Of a DNA stretch of 64,000 nt, positions 54,967 through 64,000 are shown one piece after another; within the stretch, counting starts at the first letter, position 1, and each line of letters opens with the position of its first letter. The notes beneath the pieces are model-generated. The model was not told the origin of the DNA and made no database searches. It was given only the letters and a program-made list of their open reading frames with translations. The position numbers and the translations under genes were made by a program. Source of the stretch: Pseudobdellovibrionaceae bacterium (GTDB lineage Bacteria; Bdellovibrionota; Bdellovibrionia; Bdellovibrionales; Bdellovibrionaceae); contig JADJYV010000008.1 of the NCBI GenBank assembly GCA_016719575.1, positions 62,001 to 126,000 of the forward strand. The letters are read 5' to 3'.

Positions 54967-56020
54967 TACACTCTCCCAAACTCTCTATAAAAATTCAGCG
55001 TCTTTTTAAGCGCCAAATCACAGTCTATAGTCATACGCAAACCAAGCTCTGACTGGGCTTTCTTTGTAGATGGAACATAAAGATCACCAGATAAACCAGC
55101 AGAAGGAGCACCTTGAACTAAAATTTCTAAATTCTGACCACCGATTGTAACTATCTTTTCTGCCAGCTCTTTAATCGACACTCCCTGCTCAGAACCAACA
55201 TTATATGACGTAAGGTTCTGACCTTTTAGCAAAATATGCCAGAGCCACACAGCAAGGTCTGAAGTATACATATACGACCTTCTTGCTAAGCCATCGCCGC
55301 TGATAACAATAGTTTTTCCGGCAAGGACATCGCGAATGAAGTTGCCAACAGCGTAAGCGCCAGAAAGTGGAAGATAGGGCCCAACAAAAGCAAAGCAACG
55401 CGCCACCGTTGCGCTAAATCCGTGTAAGCTCGCATATTGAAAACTCAACCATTCTGCTATGCGCTTTCCTTCGCCATAGGCAGCTGAAATTTTTTTCAAA
55501 TCTGGAGCCGCCGAAAAGGTCTCCGCTATATGACTCATGTCGCTCGTCTGCTTGCCATAAATGGCGCCAGAACTAATGTATAAATATTTTTTACGTTCTT
55601 GTTTTTGCAAAACTCAAGAACTCGCTTAGTTCCTTCAAAACAGACTTCTAGGCTTTCTACTGCGACATCTAGATCGGCAAAGCCTGCTGGCTCCGTTGCC
55701 CCGTGTATGACGAAATCAAAATCCCCTCTGGGCTCCTCAAAATTTCGAACATCACCACAAACAAATTTTAATGCGGGATTATCTTTTAGCTTGGGATGCT
55801 TTAAGAGAAATGCTTCTGGCTTCCGTGATAAAACAACCATCTCTGCACCCAACGAAAGAGTTGTATTTGCATGCAAAAATGTCTCAACTAACCAAGAGCC
55901 AACAAAACCAGTCCCGCCAGTAACAAAGATTCGCTTGCCGCGAAGCTCACCCCAAAGTGACTCCGTTAACGACAGCACCTGATTTAGATCTTCTAATGGC
56001 AGACCTACCACACCCGCCAT
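54966..56020 (-). pseudogene. NAD-dependent epimerase/reductase, frameshifted
   Basis: A short-chain epimerase/dehydratase-family protein. The N-terminal half has TGGTGFVGSWLVETFL and FVIHGATEPAG. The C-terminal half has the active-site SSGAIYG with AAYGEGKRIAEWL (YxxxK) and SGDGLARRSYMYTSDLA. A shift in an A-rich codon run near 55590 separates them. It could be the ketoreductase or epimerase that finishes the CDP-sugar (compare CDP-abequose/paratose synthases). The start at 56020 lies 13 bases inside the end of the rfbF gene. Confidence 0.83.
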
Positions 56021-56771
56021 GGTGCCTTCCCACTCTGCCAAAGCTCTTCAAGATGATTTTTATCACGAAGCGTATCCATCGGTTGCCAAAAACCCTTGTG
56101 AAAATATGCGTGCAACTCTCCGTCTTTGGCCAAAGACTCCATCGGTCCTTTTCCCAAACCGTTTTGTCGTCAGGAATAAGATCTATTACTTTGTGGTTAA
56201 GAACAAAAAATCCCCCATTGATCCAGTTGCCATCACCCTCGGGTTTCTCTTGAAAACTTCGGACCTTGTCTTCTTGCAAGTTCAGAGCGCCAAATCGGCC
56301 CGGAGGCTGAGTCGCAGTCAAAGTCGCAAGCCCCCCATGCTTTTTGTGAAAATCAAGGACTTGCTTAACATCAACGTTGGCCACGCCATCACCGTAGGTA
56401 AGACAAAAATCTTCTTTGCCAATATAATCTTTGACCCTGCGGATCCGACCACCCGTCATCGTCTCTTCGCCTGTATCGACAAGTGTGACCCTCCAAGGTT
56501 CAGAACTGTTCTGATGGATTTCCATTTTGTTACTCTTCATGTCGAAAGTAACGTCTGAAGTGTGCAAAAAATAATTCGCAAAATATTCCTTTATGACGTA
56601 ACCCTTGTAGCCACAGCAAATCACAAAATCATTGAGGCCATAGTGAGAATAAATTTTCATGATATGCCAAAGAATGGGCTTGCCACCAATTTCAATCATC
56701 GGCTTTGGCTTCAAATGACTCTCTTCACTGATGCGAGTTCCGAAACCGCCCGCTAAAAGTACGACTTTCAT
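56005..56771 (-). pseudogene. rfbF: Glucose-1-phosphate cytidylyltransferase, C-terminal frameshift
   Basis: RfbF joins CTP and glucose-1-phosphate to CDP-glucose, the first step of the CDP-deoxysugar route. Seen: VVLLAGGFGTRISEESHLKPKPM, GGKPILWHIMK and CLTYGDGVANVDV, then NWINGGFFVLN. After DDKTVWEK one base is missing (near 56155). In the other frame it continues GPMESLAKDGELHAYFHKGF and ends PWRVW with a stop at 56005. It is divergent from rfbH. Confidence 0.92.
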
Positions 56772-56925
56772 ATCGCTCCCTTTACTGATATCTCCGAGAC
56801 TTTATTAGATCAACGCCAGTAGATACAAGGATTTACCCCATTCTGCACCAAATTATTTCTTTTCAATTGATTGCAATAAGGGGCCCTCTCTTGGTAAGAA
56901 TTTGAACTCTAGCCAGGAGTCACAA

Positions 56926-58259
56926 ATGCCAGTAAGTCCCTCAGGTAATGAAGAACTACGTGCGTCGCTTATAAATTCGGCCAAAGCCCTCTTTCTTCAA
57001 GAAAACAAACCAAAAACCTTTACCCCTGGCGCCACCTATATCCCCGTCACAGCCAAAGTTGTTGATGAGACCGACCTCGGCCATCTCATTGACGCATCGC
57101 TAGATATGTGGCTCACCGCTGGCAGGTATGCCCGGGAGTTTGAGACTGTCTTCGGAAAGTATTTTGGTCGCACCACAAAGTCGCTGCTGGTAAATAGTGG
57201 CTCTAGCGCCAATCTTGTGGCGATTTCAGCCTTGGGCTCTCCAGAACTCCGAAAATTCGGTTTTGAACCTCTTAAACCTGGCGATGAAATCATCACCGTA
57301 GCTGCTGGATTCCCAACAACGGTAAACCCCATCGTGCAAAACGGCTGGAAGCCCGTCTTTATCGATGTGGATGCTAGCACTATCAATGCCCTGCCAAAAC
57401 TCATCATGGAAGCGAAAACCCCAAAAACCAGAGCCGTTGTCCTGGCTCACACTTTGGGCAATCCCTATCGTGCCGATATTTTGGCCGACTGGTGTAAATC
57501 CGAAGGACTCTTTTTAATCGAAGACTGCTGCGACGCCCTCGGTGCCACTATTCAAGACAAACCCGTCGGCAGCTTTGGCGAATATGCCACCAGTAGCTTC
57601 TATCCCGCTCATCATATCACCATGGGTGAGGGCGGCGCCGTGATGTCTAAAGATGGCCGTTTCAAAAAAATTGCAGAAAGCATCCGTGACTGGGGTCGCG
57701 ACTGCTGGTGTGAGCCCGGCAAAGACAATACCTGTAATAAAAGATTTTGCTGGAAGCTCGGCGACCTTCCCGAAGGTTATGATCACAAATATATTTACTC
57801 TCATGTCGGTTACAATTTAAAAGTCACCGATATGCAAGCCGCCCTCGGCGTTTCTCAGCTTAACAAAGTCGAATCCTTCGTTGAAGCTCGCCGCAACAAC
57901 TGGAACTACCTCTACCAAGGGATCAAATCCTCTCCTGTCTTATCTAAAGCCTTCACTCCCGTCGAGGCTACGCCCGAAACAAATCCAAGTTGGTTTGGAT
58001 TTCCACTTTATTGCTCTGAGGGGCTCAATCGCGAAAAATTGTCTCGAGCCTCGAAGAAAAAAAGGTTGGAACAAGACTCTTGTTTGCGGGCAACTTGACC
58101 AAGCAGCCTGCCTATAAAAATGTCGACTATCGTATTCACGGTAGCCTAAAGAATACCGATCATATTATGACTCATCTGTTCTGGATCGGAGTGCATCCGG
58201 CACTCGATAAAGCACGGATGAATTATATGCTTGAGCAACTTGAAAGCATTGCAAAGTAA
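56926..58259 (+). pseudogene. rfbH: CDP-6-deoxy-4-hexulose 3-dehydrase (RfbH/E1), frameshifted
   Basis: RfbH is a PMP- and [2Fe-2S]-dependent enzyme that removes the C3 hydroxyl from CDP-4-keto-6-deoxyglucose, giving 3,6-dideoxy sugars. Diagnostic: the usual PLP lysine is His in SSFYPAHHITMGEGG, and the iron-sulfur cysteines are in DCWCEPGKDNTC and KRFCW. The ATG at 56926 follows AGGAG; an in-frame TTG upstream is rejected. Near 58045 the frame breaks, then continues LEEKKVGTRLLFAGNLTKQP to a stop overlapping the next start as TAAATG. The partner reductase (RfbI) was not seen. Confidence 0.92.
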
Positions 58260-59203
58260 ATGACAACCTCTTTGCCCTTGGTTGAAGTCTTTATTCTGAG
58301 TTACAACAGGTCCGAGTACATACTTCAAACCATCGACTCTGTTCTTGGGCAAACCTACCCTCGTCTTAAGATTATAGTCTCTGACAACTCTTCGCGAGAT
58401 GAAGTTGAACAAAAAATTCAGAGCTACGCTGATAAAGACAAAGTCACCTACCTCAGACGCAGGCCAACCCTGCCGGCTCTTACACATTTTAATACAATTT
58501 TTGCAGAGGCCACCTCTGAATACTTCATGGTTTTTCATGATGACGATGTGATGTTGCCAGATGCCGTTTCTAAGCTTGTGTCCGCGATTGAGAAAGACCC
58601 TAGACTCGCAGCAGTTGGGGGAAACGCCTTGGTGCTTGAAGAGGATCGTTTTACAAAAAACCTCTTTGATCCAATGCTCACTGAGGATCGCACACTCACT
58701 CGCTGTGAAGAGTTGGCTGACCACTATCTAGATTCTAGCAAAGGACATGTGCCTTTTCCGTCTTACCTCTATCGAAGAGCTAAGATTGCCAATTTGAAAA
58801 TGATTTTCAAAGAAGGGCAGAAACACGCGGATGTTTCTTTTTACTTAAAGCCTGCAAACAAGGTCCTTTATTGTGGCTCAAAAGCCCTGTCATGTACTAT
58901 CGGCGCCACATGTTGAACGACTCAGTCACCTTGGATGTTGCAGCTATTTTTAGCCTCAGCCGGTTTTTACTTAAAAACACAAAAACATCTTCCACGGAAA
59001 TAAATCTATATAAAATGAAGAACTACATTCTGTGGGCAAAACAACGAAGGCAAAACAAATCTCACCCCCTCACCCCCTGGCGAGATCGTATTCTTATGCG
59101 GTCCGCTTTTATTTATGCTATTTCGCACCCTCAATTAATCATCAAATCTTTGTCGAAAATAATCCTAGCTGCAATTCGCAAGATGGCAATGTCGGGCACG
59201 TAG
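58260..59203 (+). pseudogene. GT2 glycosyltransferase, frameshifted
   Basis: A family 2 glycosyltransferase of about 310 residues. Seen: VEVFILSYNRSEYILQTIDSV, IIVSDNSSRDE, metal motif FHDDDVMLPDA, then LYRRAKIANL. A break near 58880 splits it; the second frame carries VMYYRRHMLNDSVTLD. It starts one base after the rfbH stop and probably forms an operon with it. Confidence 0.83.
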
Positions 59204-59244
59204 ACCTGAGATCATTTATTACGTTAAATAGTTGGTTTTCTAGC

Positions 59245-59296
59245 GTATTTACATAAAAACATTTGTATTTACATTTGTTATTGTTTTTGCTATTCT
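59245..59296 (+). promoter_or_regulatory. Promoter and direct repeats before brnT
   Basis: TTTACA at 59268-59273 and TATTCT at 59291-59296 with a 17-base spacer. GTATTTACAT occurs at 59245-59254 and 59265-59274, exactly 20 bases apart, overlapping the -35 box: a likely operator for the antitoxin. Confidence 0.55.
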
Positions 59297-59303
59297 TATC
59301 TGT

Positions 59304-59631
59304 GTGAAATTACAGAAAATAGAGTATGAAGGATCTGACTGGGACTATGGAAACTTCTTACATGCTCAACACCACGACGTCCCATTTGAAGCTATAGAAA
59401 GTCTTCGAGCAAGAACTGCTTTATTTTCTAGATACGAAGAACACGGGCAGCGAGAAGAGATGGATCGCTGTGGGAGAAATTGAACCTAACAGGTTTGCTT
59501 TTGTAGCTTTTACGATAAGAACTGTAGGCACAGATAGGCTAATCAGACCAATCAGCGCAAGATATATTCACAGAGGAAGTAAGGAAGAAAGAGTTTATGA
59601 AGAAATCAGGAAAAAAATCCTTGAAGAGTAA
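59304..59631 (+). pseudogene. brnT: BrnT-like toxin, frameshifted
   Basis: A ribonuclease toxin of the BrnT family (RelE fold). The N-terminus from GTG 59304 reads VKLQKIEYEGSDWDYGN and FEAIESLRARTALF. After a shift near 59460 it continues WIAVGEIEPNRFAFVAFT, then IRPISARYIHRGSKEERVYE, matching the BrnT core with its final SARxxxxxER pattern. The stop lies inside the antitoxin gene (35-base overlap). One base change restores a protein of about 108 residues. Confidence 0.72.
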
Positions 59632-60198
59632 AGAAGAAAATTTATTTGACGACCCTTTGGCTGGGGATTTAAGCGAAATGATGATTGATGCTGACTGGAA
59701 AATGGCACGGTTTGAACTTACCAAACCAAAAACTGAAACTGTGACACTGAGAATGAGCAAAGATCTTCTTAAAGGAATTAAGGCGGAAGCTTGGTCTGTG
59801 GATTGCAGATACAAAAGCATGGAAAGTATGAAGGACAAGATCTCCTTTATAAACGATTACGAGAGGCTTTATCTATGGATAAAAACCAGCTTACTACAAT
59901 AATTCAGACGGTGTTTAAAACTTTGACACCTGAGAATGTGTGTATTTTTAAAGCCGAAGAAGACCTTTTGGGTGTCAGAGTTGTTTCAAAGGCTTTTCAA
60001 GGGATAACATTCTCAGATCGTTTTAGGCAATTGGGTGACTTGATTCAGGCTCAAAATGCTGAAGAATTAGCACCTTTTGTTTTTATTTTTGAGGCTTTCA
60101 CCCCTGAAGAGCTATCTCGGTTGCCAAGCGATGGCGAAGCTTCTCAAAACTCATCTGATAAGGGCATGAAGCAGTCTGCTCAACCTTTAGAGCCATAA
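59597..60198 (+). pseudogene. BrnA-like antitoxin, fused to a BolA-like segment
   Basis: The N-terminal part (MKKSGKKSLKSKEENLF, then MIDADWKMARF and TVTLRMSKDLLKGIKAEA) is an RHH/CopG-type antitoxin, as in BrnA. Near 59788 the frame changes; the new frame gives GLQIQKHGKYEGQDLLYKRL and REALS, the usual end of such antitoxins. It then runs without a stop into MDKNQLTTIIQTVF, VRVVSKAFQGITFSDRFRQL and FEAFTPEELSRL. That last part loosely resembles BolA. It may be a separate gene starting at 59875 with the antitoxin stop lost to an indel. The fusion is doubtful. Confidence 0.5.
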
Positions 60199-60227
60199 CT
60201 AAAACCGGAAATAGCATAATTTCCGCT

Positions 60228-61682
60228 CTAAGGCGTCTTCGTGATCGCCTCAATGCGAAGCTGCAACCGCCAAATCGCCCAAAGTAAGTAACCGCCAAAA
60301 ACACTGCAAATCACGATACTCGTGAAAAGTGTCTGAGCTAAATGACTCACTAAAAGCATTCCCGCAAGGGGGGCAGAATATAAACGCACCCATCCAATAA
60401 ACTGTATATCTAATTTGATAGTCAGAATTTGCTTCATACGCAGGAACATAGCACCGCAGCCAAAAAGTCCCGCCAAAACCAAAATCCCGGGGACATAGGC
60501 CGTCGTCACTGGCTCTAACTGTGACACCCACCACAAGCCTACAACCACAACCCCCGCACCAAGACCATAAGGCAATATCGTTGCCCGGGTCTTCATTTCG
60601 GATTGAGAAACTGCATAGATAAGATTTGTCGTCATTCTAAAAAACTCAATGGCGGCGCCCCAGGCAACCACCGTCAAGCTGTCTTCAAAGCGTGAACTTA
60701 CTAAAATACGCAAAAGAAACTGCGCGCCCACCGCCACAAATATCATCGTAGGAATGTAAACTGATAATGAATGCAAACTTAGCACCTGCCAAGCTCGAGC
60801 CCTTAACTCTGGCCCCTCTTGCGAAATCGTCGCATAATAGCGTGGATAGAAATATTGATTTACCAAAGACTCCACCAAGCCCGCAATACTGGTCGCAACG
60901 CCAAGCCCAACGGCCAAAGTCGCCAAACTCTCTGCCCCCATCTTCGATTCAACAATCAATCGATAGGACTGGCTTTGCCCCCACATCAGAGCCGTCGTCA
61001 CCGCAATCGGCAAATAAAACAAAAATGCCGTCTTGTTAAAAAATAGGTTTTCTGACTGGGGAGCCTCTGGCGCGGGAGCCTTTACTTCTGATTTCTGGAT
61101 TATCTTTAAGAAGTATACCCAAGACATTATCGCACCAAGCGCCTGCCCTACAAGAATACCAAGCAGCCAAAAAAATGCGCTCTTGGTAAAAATAAAAATG
61201 GCCGCGATCGAAGCTAAAAAACCAACCACTTGAGAAGTCAGATTAATCGCAACAAAAGCCCTACGGTACTCGAGCATATTCAGGCTCGGGCAAAGCGTCT
61301 GAAACCAAGTGCCAATATAAATATTTAAAACACCAGAAAACAAATTTGCCAGGCCAGAAAACCGCTCCCGACATGAAGCACTGAATAGCTTAACCAAACC
61401 AGCGGCACTGACAAAATAACCACCGCCAAAAAATACCCATTTAAAACTGAAAAGCTTTAGATAACTCATTATCTCGAAACCAATGATGGAGTTTCGATTT
61501 AAATACATCCCAATCGGATTGATGAAGATAAGGCTGAAATAAGAAGTCAGACTCGCAATCAAATACGTTAAACCAACATCTTCTTTGCCTAAGGCTGGTC
61601 AGCACACGAATAGCTGCCAAGGCCAAAATGGCCTGCCTACCAGGCCCACCAACAAAACTAAAAAATCTTTATCTATTTTCAA
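60228..61682 (-). pseudogene. wzx: O-antigen flippase Wzx-like, frameshifted at N-terminus
   Basis: A polysaccharide-transport (MATE-like, RfbX) membrane protein of about 480 residues and 12 or more helices. The main frame (60228-61562) includes YLKLFSFKWVFFGGGYFVSAA and FNKTAFLFYLPIAV. The N-terminus lies in two other frames: LKIDKDFLVLLVGLVGRQAI, then LALAAIRVLTSL. The likely start is a TTG at 61682 after GAGG. It flips lipid-linked O-units across the inner membrane. Confidence 0.78.
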
Positions 61683-61779
61683 CAGGTGCCCTCTAATATT
61701 GTCTTTACCACGTGGCTCGCATGATTCTTTGGCATAAACTGCTCGTGTGTGCCGTGCCTCAAGATAACTTTGGATCGCC

Positions 61780-62590
61780 TGCTGTCTCTTGTTATACTCA
61801 GCAGCTGTCATTGCATTCAAATAATGCCAGAGCTCTTCGAGACTCGTATATTTTCTCGATCAACAAAACAAACCTCTGGCACGTAGTCTAGAATATTTGG
61901 AGCTCCCCAATAAACCGGTATACACCCGCCGCGAGAGAATCGAATATTTTTTCTGTAATGTATCAGGAATATTCCAGGCATTTCTCGTAACAAATCGAAA
62001 ACTTGTACCGACTGAGTGTCGGCAACTTCACATCGACCTTGCCCCTATACGAGGGCCACTTCTCCGCAAGAAAACGCCGAAGAAAAGCAAGACGGTTCAA
62101 AGCTCTAAAAAATTTTGGACCTCTAAAGGTGAATGATCCCAACCAACACAAAGAACTCAAACTGCTCTGGGTGATTTTTTCGAACCATCTTATCGCCTCT
62201 CGTCTTTTTGAGTTAAGCTCCAGTGGATGAGAGACCTTTTTATCTCCGGCGATCAATGTTCAAAATTTGTCCTTGTTTTCAAAAGGTAAAAACGCCGTCT
62301 TTCGGAGTAGGTAAAATTCATTTTAAAATAACGTTTATGGTCTACATATTTGTCGTGCCAGGTAAAAATCTTTGAAAATGCGCTTTGTGCAGTTCTCTGT
62401 TCAATTGTCTGGGCGAATCAGTTCGCTTTCAAACAACAACAATATGGACTTTTTATCTCTTTTCTTTTGGCAACACTGCAGGCATTTCATTGTAGATAAC
62501 TAACTCACAGATCTCAGGGTCATGAATGTCTTGAGTGTTTAGATCTACCCCCGCTCCCTGAAACTATCATAGCAAACAATGAAAAATCCG
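61780..62590 (-). pseudogene. GT10 alpha-1,3-fucosyltransferase-like, heavily frameshifted
   Basis: Translating the minus strand in three frames gives the GT10 family in order: ICELVIYNEMPAVLPKEK (near 62450-62520), LLLFESELIRPDN, KIFTWHDKYVDHKRYFKMNF (near 62330-62390), IAGDKKVSHPLELNSKRREA, YRGKVDVKLPTLSRYKFSIC, then FDSLAAGCIPVYWGAPNIL and DYVPEVCFVDREN (near 61840-61910). At least five shifts in 800 bases. The family adds fucose or related sugars. The exact ends are uncertain. Confidence 0.7.
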
Positions 62591-62599
62591 AGACAGATT

Positions 62600-63570
62600 C
62601 TCGATTCAGTCCTAGTTGGCTTACTAAAGATTTCTCCATTGTATATGGAGGAGAGAATACTAAAACAGGCTCTTCTCATGGCAGTTGCTCAAAAACTTTC
62701 TGATGACGATGAGAAGTCGCATGTTCCTTCTTTCTCTTTGGATCCCGGCAACTACAATGCGATCCCGCTCTTGATCATTTTTCTAAGTTGAATCAGATAA
62801 GCTTCGACTCCTCATCAACATCTCTACCGCTAACAAACAATTTCATTACCAACATCTAAGTACTACTCTGAAATGGAACCTAGTCCAAAATCTTTGAAAT
62901 CCCCAAGTAAGGAATCTCAATTTCGCGCCTCTTGGCTTGCCGCCTTGCCGCTTTAAAGCGACAATAGGATTTTGGTATTACTCATCAAATATCGTAGATC
63001 ATAGGTAATACTATTTGAAAGATTTAAGTTAACTTTGCTACTCTAAAAATATCAGCCATTTTCATCCAAAAAATTGGACCCGCTGACACCCATAACCAAA
63101 GGTCGCAACTTTTATCCCGCGCTTGATAACTCTTTAATAAACCATCAGCGCCTGAATGGGATCCACCCACCAAAACCAACATCCGTATTCATATTCAATG
63201 ATCGCCACGAGGACCACCTCTTACTCTAGGGCTGCCCACTGGCTCAAAAGCACCTCTTAATCCCGATCTGATGATACTTGCTAATGGGAAAGTCCCGTCG
63301 TTACAGGCCAATGGAAATGCGGAACATATTTTTTGATAAAATTATCAAATCGCCACTGATCGTCACCGAACCAGTTCATGGTCTTGTCGCTTTCCCTAGA
63401 GCTGCTCGGAGAGTCGTAATTTCGGTGCTCACCGACAAAATAAATTAATCAGATAAAGGAATAACTTTTTCTTTTTCAATAGCGCTGTTGTAGCTCTGGC
63501 CTGTCTCTTCAGACGGTAATCATAATAAAAACATTACAACTTCGTGACCTAGGAGTTCAAATGCACAGAC
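62600..63570 (-). pseudogene. CgeB-like glycosyltransferase, heavily frameshifted
   Basis: Pieces in three minus-strand frames fit the CgeB-type glycosyltransferase family: NWFGDDQWRFDNFIKKYV with PHFHW (about 63300-63380), GIKVATFGYG (about 63090-63120), KVNLNLSNSITYDLRYLMSN (about 62985-63040), then an EIPYLG region. The C-terminal DQERDRIVVAG region is near 62720-62760. Shifts occur every few tens of bases, so boundaries are approximate. Confidence 0.55.
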
Positions 63571-63589
63571 GCGGAATCCCCTCTCGCCC

Positions 63590-64000
63590 GATTTCTGTTG
63601 GGCCCTCGATGTTTCATCCGTAAGTCTTATTGCAAATCAACAAATAATATCTTCATTATGTTTTTGCGACCGCAAGCCCTTTATAAATTCTTCTTAAACG
63701 TTGGATCTGGCTCTTCGTTGGCACCTGGTAGTTGCCACAAAAGCCATACTGATCGTAAGACTGCATTTGGCAGCTTCGCGTGAATTTCATACTCGAACCC
63801 ATTTAAGGGCTTCGTTTTTGCGAAGTTACCGGCAACTATAGGCCGGCACTCAACCCCAGACTTTGTCAGATGATCAATAAGCTTTAAACGATTGACCTTA
63901 GGACTCTGCCGCCAAGCAAGCTAAAAGCCAAACCAACTGCTCTTGCCAATTTCTTTTGAATGTAAACATCTTTGTGACTGCCAAATAACTCCTGAAAACC
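63590..64000 (-). pseudogene. DegT/ColD-type PLP enzyme, C-terminal part, frameshifted
   Basis: Minus-strand pieces match the end of DegT/DnrJ/EryC1 aminotransferases or ColD-like dehydratases: SSWFGF (near 63945), RLKLIDHLTKSGVECRPIVA with GNFAKTKPLNG (near 63810-63890), YEIHAKLPNA and DQYGFC. It has at least three shifts and continues past the window end. It would act on a nucleotide-bound 4-keto sugar. It differs from rfbH in having the RPIVAGNF rather than the RLLFAGNL signature. Confidence 0.65.

Noticed and set aside
62579..62791. Small plus-strand ORF of 70 codons
   Set aside because: It lies opposite the CgeB/GT10 junction, whose minus-strand reading gives recognisable family motifs.

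Overview
The window looks like a chromosome segment of a Gram-negative bacterium of the Bdellovibrio type (Bdellovibrionota). This is an inference from the rimP-nusA-infB-rbfA-truB-rpsO-pnp-M16 peptidase-dut order, many signal-peptide and outer-membrane beta-barrel genes, an MreB gene in a non-standard place, and moderate GC by eye. No rRNA, tRNA or CRISPR array was seen.

Layout. 1-3.3 kb: a glycosyltransferase and small membrane or exported proteins. 3.3-13.9 kb: a minus-strand translation and RNA block (rimP, nusA, infB, rbfA, truB, rpsO, pnp, an M16 peptidase, dut). 14-24.4 kb: envelope and exported genes, including a protein with about 1.1 kb of Gly/Asn/His/Asp repeats. 24.4-30.9 kb: MreB, a class IV aminotransferase, a lipoprotein carbonic anhydrase, metG and two RNA methyltransferases. 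30.9-38 kb: MFS and ExoD membrane proteins, an EEP-fold hydrolase, two regulator-like proteins, a Y1 transposase-like protein, a glycosyltransferase and an exported CxxCH protein.

38.1-40.4 kb: the most unusual part. Three long direct repeats, two of them in tandem, each carry on the minus strand a 33-37-codon ORF for a Lys/Leu/Ile-rich hydrophobic peptide. Each ORF has a strong Shine-Dalgarno and a hairpin over its start codon. Two copies also have a plus-strand terminator-like hairpin beyond the peptide's 5' end. The arrangement resembles the long-direct-repeat type I toxin-antitoxin loci. A DUF4143-type ATPase gene lies between copies 1 and 2.

40.5-64 kb: a surface-polysaccharide (O-antigen) locus. 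It holds an O-antigen ligase, an FlaA1/PglF-type dehydratase, a phosphoglycosyl transferase, two related polymerase-like membrane proteins, an acyltransferase, several glycosyltransferases, a flippase and a CDP-sugar set (rfbF, rfbG, rfbH, an epimerase/reductase and a two-subunit transketolase). A BrnT/BrnA-like toxin-antitoxin pair and an exported tail-collar protein are embedded in it. The transketolase beside RfbF/G/H suggests a branched or otherwise unusual CDP-deoxysugar.

Sequence quality. Genes in 0.1-38 kb are intact, apart from a likely A-run indel at 104-109 and two single-base insertions in the repeat gene. From 39 kb on most genes carry frameshifts, and after about 61.5 kb the indels become very dense while protein similarity remains clear. 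That gradient looks more like falling consensus accuracy towards a contig end than gene decay. Genes marked pseudogene here are broken as written but may be intact in the organism.
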